Positions 5,822 to 13,527 of a DNA stretch of 14,601 bases are shown here, piece by piece. How positions within the stretch are numbered: the first letter of the stretch is position 1; each line of letters opens with the position of its first letter. Both the position numbers and the translations under genes were made by a program. The notes beneath the pieces were generated by a model. It searched no databases. It had not been told where the DNA came from and saw nothing but the letters and a program-made list of their open reading frames with translations. Source of the stretch: Nitrospirota bacterium (GTDB taxonomy: Bacteria > Nitrospirota > Thermodesulfovibrionia > Thermodesulfovibrionales > JdFR-88); the NCBI GenBank assembly GCA_021790695.1, contig JAJYGJ010000147.1, forward strand, positions 1 through 14,601, in the 5' to 3' direction.

Positions 5822-7497
5822 TGAATGAGATGAACGTGATGAACGACACGCTCCTGGTCATCCCGCTCGGGGGGCTCGAGGAGATCGGCGGCCTGAACAT
5901 GATGGTCATTCAATACGGGGAGACGATCATAGTGGTTGACGCCGGACTAATGTTCCCCGAGGAGGACATGCTGGGGATCGACTTTGTCATCCCGGATTTT
6001 TCCTACCTGGTGGAAAACAGGGAAAAGGTAAAGGCGATAATAATCACTCACGGGCACGAGGACCACACCGGCGCGCTGCCGTTCCTGCTTAAAGCCGTCC
6101 CGGCCCCGTTATACGCCACGCCCCTCACGCTGGGGCTCATAAAAGACAAGCTGCGGGAATACGACATAGAGGCCGAGATGCACCCGGTGAGGCCCAGGGA
6201 AAAGATTTCCGTCGGGCCTTTCGAGGTGGAGTTCGTCCGCGTCACACACAGCATCGTGGACGGCGTGGGCCTGGGCATCACCACCCCGCTTGGCAGGCTG
6301 GTCCACACGGGGGATTTCAAGGTGGACCCCACCCCGGTGGACGGGGAACTTCTCGATTTCCACAGGTTCGCGCAGTACGGGGAGCAAAACACCCTGCTCC
6401 TGATGTCCGATTCCACGAACGCCGAGAAGGGCGGGTTTACCTTCTCGGAAAAGGAAGTCAGGAGGGCCTTCGAGGACATATTCGTCACCGCGAAGGGCAG
6501 GATAATAATCTCCACCTTCGCCTCCAATATCCACCGCATGCAGCAGGCGATAGACGTGGCCGTCATGTTCGGACGGAAGGTCATCCTCGCCGGCAGGTCC
6601 GTGGTGGGGAACGCGCAGATAGCCCTGGACCTGGGCTATCTGAAGATACCGCGCGAGACCTGGCTCAAGCTGGAGGACCTGAAGGGCCTCGAAGACGACA
6701 AGGTCGTCATAATAACCACGGGCTCGCAGGGGGAGCCGATGAGCGTGCTCTCAAGGATAGCCACCGACGAGCACAAGCAGATAAAGATAAAGGAAGGAGA
6801 CACCGTCGTCCTTTCGGCCAAGATAATCCCCGGCAACGAGCGCCCGATCGGCAGGATTGTAAACCACCTCTGCAGGCGGGGCGCAAACGTCATCTATGAG
6901 AAGGTCTCCGATATACACGTCTCGGGCCACGCCTCCAAGGAGGAGCTGAAGCTCATGCTGAACCTTGTGCGGCCCAGGTACTTTGTGCCGCTGCACGGCG
7001 AGTACAGGCAGCGCGCGACCCACGCCGGCCTGGCGCTCAAGCTGGGCATACCGAAGGAAAACATATTCATGCTGGATAACGGCGATGTGCTGGAGATTCG
7101 CCCGGAGGAGGCGCGCTGCGCGGGGAAGGTGGATTCCGGCCGCGTATTCATAGACGGCAGGGGAGGGCCCGGGGGCGTGGAGGAGATAGTCCTCAGGGAC
7201 AGGATGCGTCTTGCCCACGACGGTGTGGTCATCGTGCTCGTGGGGGTTGAAAAACTGACCGGGAGCATCGTCTCCGGACCGGACGTGATATCGAGGGGTT
7301 TTATATTCGAGGACGCCTCGCCGGAGCTTATAGCGGACGTGAAGGAGTATATGTCCGGGATCATCGGCGCCCTGGACAAGGAGGTCATCGCGGACAGGGC
7401 GCTCCTTCAGGCCAGGATCAGAAGCGCGCTCAAGAAATACCTTAGAAACGTATTGGACAGAAGACCGCTCATAATGCCTATAATAATGGAAGTCTGA
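5821..7497 (+). CDS. rnj: ribonuclease J (metallo-beta-lactamase / beta-CASP)
   Basis: A 558-residue endo-/5'-exoribonuclease of mRNA decay and rRNA maturation. Visible elements are the N-terminal strand LVIPLGGLEEIGG; GIDFVIPDFSYL; the zinc-site HGHEDH (77-82) in IITHGHEDHTGALPFLL; THSIVDG; HTGDFKVDPTPVDG; the beta-CASP segment with TFASNIHRMQQ and TTGSQGEPMSVLSRIA; SGHASKEELKLML; PLHGEYR; and a C-terminal domain ending RRPLIMPIIMEV, a hallmark of RNase J. Length fits (about 550-560). The ATG at 5821 overlaps the argF stop; in-frame ATGs at 5830 and 5839 are alternatives, and none has a strong ribosome binding site, so coupling to argF is likely. Only one copy is in view, so J1 versus J2 cannot be assigned. 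Its place in an arginine gene cluster is unusual. Confidence 0.97.
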   Translation: MNEMNVMNDTLLVIPLGGLEEIGGLNMMVIQYGETIIVVDAGLMFPEEDMLGIDFVIPDFSYLVENREKVKAIIITHGHEDHTGALPFLLKAVPAPLYATPLTLGLIKDKLREYDIEAEMHPVRPREKISVGPFEVEFVRVTHSIVDGVGLGITTPLGRLVHTGDFKVDPTPVDGELLDFHRFAQYGEQNTLLLMSDSTNAEKGGFTFSEKEVRRAFEDIFVTAKGRIIISTFASNIHRMQQAIDVAVMFGRKVILAGRSVVGNAQIALDLGYLKIPRETWLKLEDLKGLEDDKVVIITTGSQGEPMSVLSRIATDEHKQIKIKEGDTVVLSAKIIPGNERPIGRIVNHLCRRGANVIYEKVSDIHVSGHASKEELKLMLNLVRPRYFVPLHGEYRQRATHAGLALKLGIPKENIFMLDNGDVLEIRPEEARCAGKVDSGRVFIDGRGGPGGVEEIVLRDRMRLAHDGVVIVLVGVEKLTGSIVSGPDVISRGFIFEDASPELIADVKEYMSGIIGALDKEVIADRALLQARIRSALKKYLRNVLDRRPLIMPIIMEV

Positions 7498-7528
7498 GGC
7501 GGCGAAAAAACCGGGGAAAAACGAAAAA

Positions 7529-8740
7529 ATGAAACTTGTCTATTTCGACCATAACGCGACCACTCCCGTCCATCCAGAGATAAAAAACGCCATGCTGCCT
7601 TTTCTTGGGGAGGCGTTCGGAAACCCCTCCTCCTCGCACCAGCCCGCCAGAGGGGCGAGAATGGCGGTCGAGAAGGCAAGGGGACAGGTGGCAGCGCTCA
7701 TAAACGCGGAGCCCGATGAGATCGTCTTTACCAGCGGCGGCACGGAGGGCGATAACCATGCCATCAAAGGGGTGCTCTTTAATTTTCTCAGGCATGGCCA
7801 CCAGTGGCATGGCCACCAGTGGCGTGGCGGCCAGTGGCGTGGCGGCCACGCCATCACGACGGCGGTGGAACATCCCGCTGTCCTCGAGTCCTTCATGTTC
7901 ATGAAAAAATTCTTCGGTTTCGAGACCACCTGTCTGCCGGTGGACGGCTCCGGGATGCCCGACCCGGACGATCTGAAAAAGGCCATCCGCGCGGATACGG
8001 TCCTCGTCTCCATTATGACCGCCAATAACGAGACGGGGAACATCTTCCCGGTGAGGGAGATGGCGCGGACGGCGCATGAGCACGGGATTCTTTTTCACAC
8101 GGACGCCGTACAGATGACCGGCAAGCTGCCCATCGACGTAAAGGACCTGGGTGTGGACCTCCTTACCGCCTCCGGGCACAAATTCAACGCCCCCAAGGGC
8201 GCCGGGTTCCAGTTCATAAGAAAAGGTACTGCGGCGGAGGCCTTGTTTTCAGGCGGCCATCAGGAGCGGGGATTCCGCGCGGGGACCGAAAATGTCCCCG
8301 GCATCGCCGCCCTGGGCATGGCCTGCGAGCTGGCCCGCACCGGCATGAAAGAAAAGATGGAACATATTCGCCCCCTCAGGGACAGGCTTGAAGAGGGGAT
8401 TTTGGGGAGCGTTTCAGAGACGGTCCTGAACGGGCACGGGAAAAACAGGGTCTATAACACATGCAACATAAGCTTCAGGTACATAGAGGCGGAAGCTCTC
8501 CTTCAGATGCTCGATATGCGGGGCATCTGCGTTTCCACCGGATCGGCCTGCTCCTCCGAGACGGCCGAGCCCTCGCACGTGCTTCAGGCGATGGGGCTTT
8601 CCCCCGTATGCTCGCGCGGGGCGGTAAGGTTCAGCCTGGGACTGGGCAACACCGCGGAGGAAGTGGATTACTGCCTTTACGTCCTGCCCCCGCTCGTCCG
8701 CCGTCTCCAGGAGATGTCTCCGCTTTTCCCCGCGAAGTAG
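7529..8740 (+). CDS. NifS/IscS-type cysteine desulfurase with a tandem-repeat insertion
   Basis: A 403-residue class V PLP aminotransferase that takes sulfur from cysteine for Fe-S clusters or thiolation. Seen: YFDHNATTPVHPEI (5-18), TSGGTEGDNHAIKG (68-81), EHPAVLE with H115, NNETGNIFPV (166-175), HTDAVQ with D192, PLP lysine K218 in SGHKFNAPKGAG, RAGTENVPGI, and the catalytic cysteine C341 in STGSACSS, whose spacing suits the NifS/IscS group. Residues 89-108 are a pentapeptide repeat (HGHQW twice, RGGQW, RGGHA) inserted just before the conserved AITTAVEHPAVL strand; removing it restores normal length near 385. GGGGA lies about 12 nt before the ATG. No nifU/iscU is adjacent, so the acceptor is unknown. 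It starts 31 bp after rnj and abuts the methyltransferase. Confidence 0.94.
   Translation: MKLVYFDHNATTPVHPEIKNAMLPFLGEAFGNPSSSHQPARGARMAVEKARGQVAALINAEPDEIVFTSGGTEGDNHAIKGVLFNFLRHGHQWHGHQWRGGQWRGGHAITTAVEHPAVLESFMFMKKFFGFETTCLPVDGSGMPDPDDLKKAIRADTVLVSIMTANNETGNIFPVREMARTAHEHGILFHTDAVQMTGKLPIDVKDLGVDLLTASGHKFNAPKGAGFQFIRKGTAAEALFSGGHQERGFRAGTENVPGIAALGMACELARTGMKEKMEHIRPLRDRLEEGILGSVSETVLNGHGKNRVYNTCNISFRYIEAEALLQMLDMRGICVSTGSACSSETAEPSHVLQAMGLSPVCSRGAVRFSLGLGNTAEEVDYCLYVLPPLVRRLQEMSPLFPAK
7791..7850 (+). repeat. 15-bp tandem repeat, four copies, in the cysteine desulfurase gene
   Basis: Two identical copies of GGCATGGCCACCAGT (7791-7805, 7806-7820) are followed by GGCGTGGCGGCCAGT (7821-7835) and GGCGTGGCGGCCACG (7836-7850). 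The unit is a multiple of three, so copy-number change keeps the frame and adds or removes five residues. The exact match between the first two copies suggests recent duplication by slippage. Confidence 0.97.
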
Positions 8741-9373
8741 ATGGAAGAACTTGAAAAACAGTACCTCGTCTCGTATTATGACGGACGGGTACGGCTGCTT
8801 GGCGAGACACCCGGCGCGCTCGGATGGAGCCCGGCGGGGCAGAGGGCGCGCTACGAGGCGGCCCTGGAATTGTTCGGGCGCGAACGCCTGGACGGGGCGC
8901 GCCTTGCCGATTACGGCTGCGGGCTGGGGGATTTTTACGGCTTCCTGCTCGAAAAAGGGGTCTCGGGGGCGCGCTACCACGGTTTTGATATAAACCCCGG
9001 TCTCGTTGAGATTGCAAGGCGCCGTTACCCCGGCGGCACATTCTCTGTCCTGGATATAGACCTCTCCCCGCTTCCGTGCGATTTTGATTTCTCCCTGATA
9101 TGCGGGGTGTTCAACCAGAGGCTTGAAGGCGCAATCCCCGCCGGGAAAAGATGCATGGGAAGGATCTGGGCGCAGACGGGAAAGGCCCTTTTCTTCGACG
9201 CCCTGTCCGCGGATTCGGGCGGCAGGGACATATCGCTCCAGTACTGGAGCCCGGGGGACCTCTTTGATTTCGCGGCCGCCCTGCCTCGCGCCTCGGCCGC
9301 CCTTTTCGAGGCCCTGGCGAGCCGGGGCAACCTCGTTTTGTTCCTGGAGAGGGACGCATGCCCGAAGAGCTGA
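8741..9373 (+). CDS. class I SAM-dependent methyltransferase, substrate unknown
   Basis: A 210-residue protein with a Rossmann methyltransferase core. Motif I is DYGCGLGDFYG (57-67), the acidic end of strand 2 is GFDIN (D83), motif post-I reads SVLDIDL (about 102-108), and strand 4 is SLICGVFN (118-125). The N-terminal segment (YYDGRVRLLGETPGALGWSPAGQRARYEAALEL) is a helical cap. It lacks the UbiE/MenG signature DLAGGTGD, so it is not the usual menaquinone C-methylase. The ATG directly follows the desulfurase stop (TAGATG) with no clear ribosome binding site, and the gene overlaps mqnA by 16 bp, so both neighbours are probably translationally coupled. A role linked to menaquinone or to a sulfur-containing product is possible from context only; the substrate cannot be read from the sequence. 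Confidence 0.85.
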   Translation: MEELEKQYLVSYYDGRVRLLGETPGALGWSPAGQRARYEAALELFGRERLDGARLADYGCGLGDFYGFLLEKGVSGARYHGFDINPGLVEIARRRYPGGTFSVLDIDLSPLPCDFDFSLICGVFNQRLEGAIPAGKRCMGRIWAQTGKALFFDALSADSGGRDISLQYWSPGDLFDFAAALPRASAALFEALASRGNLVLFLERDACPKS

Positions 9374-10194
9374 GAATAGGCAGGATATTCTACCTGAACC
9401 TATACCCGATATTTCACGGACTGGACAAGACGGCGCCCGGAGGGCGCTACCTCTATTTCGACGGCCATCCCGCGCGCGTGAACGCCTGGCTCCGGACGGG
9501 CGGCGTGGACTTAAGCCCGTCCTCATCCATCGTCTACTTGAGGGAGCCGGGGGATTTCAGTCTTATCGAGGGCCATTCGGTCAGCGCCGACGGGCCGATA
9601 AGGAGCATCTATCTCTTCAGCCGGTTTCCGCTTGAAGAGCTTGGCGGCAGGCTGATAGGCGTCACGAACCAGACTGAGACTTCGGTCGCCCTCCTGCGGA
9701 TTATATTGGGGAAATTCCTGGGCCTCGATCACCGCATCCGGGTGACGGCGCTGCCCGCTGCCCGCGCGCTTTCCAGGTTCTCCGCCTATCTTGCAATCGG
9801 AGACGATGCGATGCGCGCCCGCAAGGATTTCACCTTTGAGGGAAGATTCCGGAAGAACGGCCCCGTTTCCTCCGGTGATTTATTCGTTTACGACCTGGGC
9901 GAGATATGGCGCGAAAAAACGGGGCTGCCCTTCGTCTTTGCACTCTGGATAGCGAGGAAGGAGAGCATGAAGGCGAAGAGGCGGGCTTTCGGGCAGTTCA
10001 AGCGAGACCTTGACAGCGCGAAGGGCTATGCCCTTTCCCATCTCGGGGAGGCCGCGCGGCGGCAGCCGGTCGCCGAATTGAGCCGGCAAGAGGTCATCCG
10101 GTACTGGAAAGGCATCTCCTACGGCCTGGGCCCGGCCGAGAAAAAAGGGCTGCGTCTTTTCGGGAGATACGCCCGCGAACTGGGGCTGCTGTAA
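9358..10194 (+). CDS. mqnA: chorismate dehydratase (futalosine-route menaquinone biosynthesis)
   Basis: MqnA dehydrates chorismate to 3-[(1-carboxyvinyl)oxy]benzoate, the first step of the futalosine pathway. The 278-residue sequence has the periplasmic-binding-protein-like fold expected: RIGRIFYLNLYPIF at 6-19 (family form R-I-G-x-I-x-Y-L-N), SSSIVYL (55-61), NQTETSVALLRIIL (104-117), LAIGDDA (145-151), and the diagnostic YDLGEIWREKTGLPFVFALW (178-197). There is no signal peptide, consistent with a cytosolic enzyme. GGAGAGG precedes the ATG with normal spacing inside the methyltransferase gene. It is last in the plus-strand block and ends 3 bp from the convergent carB stop. mqnB, C, D and E are not in the window. 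The close relative MqnD is less likely given the N-terminal and YDLGE-W motifs. Confidence 0.93.
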   Translation: MPEELRIGRIFYLNLYPIFHGLDKTAPGGRYLYFDGHPARVNAWLRTGGVDLSPSSSIVYLREPGDFSLIEGHSVSADGPIRSIYLFSRFPLEELGGRLIGVTNQTETSVALLRIILGKFLGLDHRIRVTALPAARALSRFSAYLAIGDDAMRARKDFTFEGRFRKNGPVSSGDLFVYDLGEIWREKTGLPFVFALWIARKESMKAKRRAFGQFKRDLDSAKGYALSHLGEAARRQPVAELSRQEVIRYWKGISYGLGPAEKKGLRLFGRYARELGLL

Positions 10195-10197
10195 CTT

Positions 10198-13100
10198 TTA
10201 TTCCGCGTTATATTCCTGGAGGGGCCTGATGGAATAGGCCCCCGCCTTCAGGCTCTCCACGGCCTCCACCACCGCGCCGGCGCCGGAGATGGTCGTCGTG
10301 TAGGGCACGCCGTATCGCATGGCGTTTTGCCTTATATAGAAGGAATCCTTGTGGGCCCTGGCGTCGCTTATCGTGTTTACGATGAAAGAGAGTTCCCTGT
10401 TTTTTATGAGGTCCAGGACATTGGGCCTGCCCTCCGTGAGCTTGTTGACGCATTCCACCGCCATCACGCCGTGCCGGGTCAGGTGCTCCGCGGTCCCCCT
10501 GGTGGCCACGATGCCGAAGCCCATGCCGGCAAGTTTTTTTGCCAGCGCGACGGAGGCCGGTTTGTCCTTGTCCCTCAGGCTGAAGAATATCTTGCCGGAG
10601 ACGGGTATGCCGTTTCCGGAGGCGCTCTGCGCCTTGGCGAAGGCGAGCCCGAAATTCCGGTCTATCCCCATGACCTCGCCCGTCGATTTCATTTCGGGCC
10701 CAAGTATCGGATCTACGCCGTAAAACCGGTCGAAAGGGAAAACCGCCTCTTTCACCGCCACGTGGCCCTTTTTTCCGTGCCTGATGCCGTCCGCAAGCCC
10801 CAGTTCCTCAAGCGTTGCGCCCGCCATGAGTTTCGCCGCCACCTTGGCAAGCGGCACACCGGTCGCCTTGCTCACGAAGGGGATGGTCCTTGAGGCCCGC
10901 GGGTTCACCTCCAGTATGTAGACGTCCCTGTCCTTTATAGCGAACTGGACGTTCATGAGCCCCACCACCCTGAGTTCGAGGGCAAGTGCCCGGGTCTGCC
11001 TTTCTATCTCCTCCACGATCTCCCTGTCCAGCGAATAAGGCGGTATCGAGCAGGCGGAATCGCCCGAATGGATGCCGGCCTCCTCTATGTGCTCCATGAC
11101 GCCGCCGATAAAGACCCGGCTGCCGTCCGAGACCGCGTCCACGTCCACCTCGACCGCGCACTCCAGGTACTTGTCGATGAGCACCGGCCCTAACTTCAGA
11201 TAATCCGGCGAGGCCGTCACCGCCTTTTGCATATAGGACGCAAGCGCCTCGTCGTCATAGACGATCTCCATGGCCTGCCCGCCCAGCACGTATGAGGGGC
11301 GCACCATCACCGGGTAGCCGATGCGCGCCGCCGCGGTCAGGGCCTCTTCCACCGAAGACGCCGTGTAGCTCTGGGGCTGCCTCAAGCCCAGTTTTTCAAG
11401 CAGTTCCCTGAAGCGCCTCCTGTCCTCCGCCCGGTCTATCGCGTCCGGGCTCGTGCCCATTATCCTCACACCCTCCTGTTCGAGCGGGATGGCCAGTTTG
11501 AGCGGGGTCTGCCCCCCGAACTGCACGATCACGCCCTCCGGCCTTTCCACCTCGATGATGTTCATGACGTCCTCGATGGTGAGGGGCTCGAAGTAGAGCC
11601 TGTCGGCCGTGTCGTAATCGGTGCTTACGGTCTCGGGGTTGCAGTTCACCATTATCGTCTCGTAGCCAAGCTCCTTGAGCGCGAAGACGGCGTGCACGCA
11701 GCAGTAGTCGAACTCTATGCCCTGCCCGATGCGGTTCGGGCCGGAGCCCAGGATTATCACCTTTTTCCTGCCCGAAGGCGAGGCCTCGCACTGGGGGGCC
11801 GGGGCCCCCCGCCCGATTTCCCCGATGGCATAAAACGGTTTTTCCCAGGTGGAATAGAGATACGGGGTAAACGCTTGAAACTCCGCGGAGCAGGTGTCCA
11901 CCATCTTATATGCGGCCCTGAGGCCCAGTTCCTTCCTGAGCCCTCTTATCTGCGCTTCCGTTTTTTTCGCAAGGCGGGAAAGCCTCATGTCCGAGAACCC
12001 GAGGCCCTTAAACCCTTCGATCTCTTCCCTGAGCGCAGCCTCCGGCATGGCCTTTATCTTTTCTTCGGCGTCTGTTATCTCCCTGATGTTTTCAAGAAAC
12101 CAGGGGTCTATTCCCGTAAGCCCGTGAATCTCTTTTACGGTGAATTTCCGTCTGTCCGGGGAACCTCTCAGGGCATCCGCGATCGTGTAAAGCCTGGCCG
12201 GGTTGGGTTTCTTCAGAGAGGCGGCGATGTCTTCCTCGGAGGGCCCCGTTTTCCGGGAATCCGGCCCCATGTTTTTTTCAGGCCCCGACTCCCCCTCTTC
12301 CTCAAACCCGAAACTTCCGGTCTCCAGGCTCCTTATCGCCTTTTGAAGCGATTCCTTGAAGGTCCTGCCGATGGCCATGACCTCGCCCACCGATTTCATC
12401 TGCGTGGTGAGGAGCGGGTCGGCCTCCGGGAATTTCTCGAAGGCGAAGCGCGGTATCTTGGTGACGACATAGTCTATCGCCGGCTCGAAGCTGGCCGGGG
12501 TTTCCCTGGTGATGCTGTTCGGGATTTCGTTCAGGGCAAGGCCCACGGCGAGCTTCGCCGCGATCTTGGCTATGGGGAAGCCCGTCGCCTTGCTGGCCAG
12601 CGCGGAGCTTCTGGAGACCCTGGGGTTCATCTCGATGACGACCATCCGGCCGGTTTCCGGGTGCAGGGCGAACTGTATGTTGCTGCCGCCGGTGTCCACG
12701 CCTATCTCCCGGATTATGGCCATGGCGGCGTTCCTCATCCTCTGGTACTCCCTGTCGGTCAGGGTCTGGGCCGGGGCGACCGTTATGGAGTCTCCGGTAT
12801 GGACCCCCATGGGGTCGAAATTCTCTATGGAGCAGATGATGACGACGTTGTCATGCATGTCCCGCATGACCTCAAGCTCATACTCCTTCCAGCCCAGGAC
12901 CGATTCTTCCACAAGCACCTGGTGGTTGAGGGAGAGTTTCAGGCCCTTCTCCAGCAGTTGCCCGTATTCCTCCATGTTATAGACAATCCCGCCGCCGGTG
13001 CCTCCCAGGGTGAAGGCGGGCCGAAGGATCGCGGGAAACCCTATCTCCTCGATGCGCTTAAAGCCTTCCTCCAGGCTGCATACGACGGCGCTTTCGGGCA

Positions 13101-13527
13101 CCTCGAGGCCGATGCTTTTCATGCTCTGGCGGAAAAGCCACCTGTCCTCCGCTTTCCTTATGGATTCGAGCTTTGCCCCTATCAGCTCCACGCCAAATCT
13201 TTCGAGCGTCCCGTTCATGGACAACTCGACCGCAAGGTTGAGCGCGGTCTGTCCGCCCATCGTGGGCAGGATGGCCTGGGGCCTTTCCTTTTCCAGGATA
13301 AGCTCGATAATGCCCGCCGTGAGGGGCTCTATGTATGTGGCGTCGGCTATCTCCGGATCAGTCATTATGGTCGCGGGATTGGAGTTCACGAGCACCACCT
13401 TGTAGCCTTCCTCCCGGAGGGCCTTGCACGCCTGCGTGCCCGAATAATCGAACTCGCACGCCTGCCCTATGACTATCGGACCCGAACCGATAATGAGGAT
13501 CTTTTCTATGTCAGTGCGCTTGGGCAT
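10198..13527 (-). CDS. carB: carbamoyl-phosphate synthase large subunit
   Basis: A 1109-residue CarB that makes carbamoyl phosphate from bicarbonate, two ATP and ammonia delivered by CarA. Both halves are intact: an N-terminal carboxyphosphate ATP-grasp unit (IIGSGPIVIGQACEFDYSG, 12-30; LRPAFTLGGTGGG, 168-180; EMNPRVSRSSALASKATG, 299-316), an oligomerisation domain (YTIADALR to VDTCSAEF, about 447-550), a carbamate-phosphorylating half (LGSGPNRIGQGIEFDYCCVHA, GGQTPLKLA, RPSYVLGGQAMEIVYD, EVNPRASRTIPFVSKATG), and a C-terminal MGS-like allosteric domain (VATRGTAEHL, NTISDARAH). It is about 35 residues longer than E. coli CarB, explained by two inserts: acidic/polar residues about 409-432, and about 567-587 where the DNA is nearly pure G/C. 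The product feeds ArgF and pyrimidine synthesis. The start overlaps the preceding gene by 17 bp. Confidence 0.98.
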   Translation of the reverse strand: MPKRTDIEKILIIGSGPIVIGQACEFDYSGTQACKALREEGYKVVLVNSNPATIMTDPEIADATYIEPLTAGIIELILEKERPQAILPTMGGQTALNLAVELSMNGTLERFGVELIGAKLESIRKAEDRWLFRQSMKSIGLEVPESAVVCSLEEGFKRIEEIGFPAILRPAFTLGGTGGGIVYNMEEYGQLLEKGLKLSLNHQVLVEESVLGWKEYELEVMRDMHDNVVIICSIENFDPMGVHTGDSITVAPAQTLTDREYQRMRNAAMAIIREIGVDTGGSNIQFALHPETGRMVVIEMNPRVSRSSALASKATGFPIAKIAAKLAVGLALNEIPNSITRETPASFEPAIDYVVTKIPRFAFEKFPEADPLLTTQMKSVGEVMAIGRTFKESLQKAIRSLETGSFGFEEEGESGPEKNMGPDSRKTGPSEEDIAASLKKPNPARLYTIADALRGSPDRRKFTVKEIHGLTGIDPWFLENIREITDAEEKIKAMPEAALREEIEGFKGLGFSDMRLSRLAKKTEAQIRGLRKELGLRAAYKMVDTCSAEFQAFTPYLYSTWEKPFYAIGEIGRGAPAPQCEASPSGRKKVIILGSGPNRIGQGIEFDYCCVHAVFALKELGYETIMVNCNPETVSTDYDTADRLYFEPLTIEDVMNIIEVERPEGVIVQFGGQTPLKLAIPLEQEGVRIMGTSPDAIDRAEDRRRFRELLEKLGLRQPQSYTASSVEEALTAAARIGYPVMVRPSYVLGGQAMEIVYDDEALASYMQKAVTASPDYLKLGPVLIDKYLECAVEVDVDAVSDGSRVFIGGVMEHIEEAGIHSGDSACSIPPYSLDREIVEEIERQTRALALELRVVGLMNVQFAIKDRDVYILEVNPRASRTIPFVSKATGVPLAKVAAKLMAGATLEELGLADGIRHGKKGHVAVKEAVFPFDRFYGVDPILGPEMKSTGEVMGIDRNFGLAFAKAQSASGNGIPVSGKIFFSLRDKDKPASVALAKKLAGMGFGIVATRGTAEHLTRHGVMAVECVNKLTEGRPNVLDLIKNRELSFIVNTISDARAHKDSFYIRQNAMRYGVPYTTTISGAGAVVEAVESLKAGAYSIRPLQEYNAE
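10221..10242. other. inverted repeat at the mqnA/carB convergence
   Basis: GGGGCCT (10221-10227) and AGGCCCC (10236-10242) form a perfect 7-bp stem with an 8-nt loop, inside the 3' end of carB and 26 bp past the mqnA stop. No T tract follows on either strand, so it is not a standard intrinsic terminator. It could still slow polymerase or stabilise the mqnA mRNA 3' end, or be chance in GC-rich coding DNA. Confidence 0.35.

Noticed and set aside
7791..7850. CRISPR-like array
   Set aside because: Units are contiguous 15-bp tandem copies without spacers and lie inside a coding frame.
8414..9526. 370-codon open frame on the minus strand
   Set aside because: Runs antisense across three well-supported genes (desulfurase, methyltransferase, mqnA) and has shadow-type composition.
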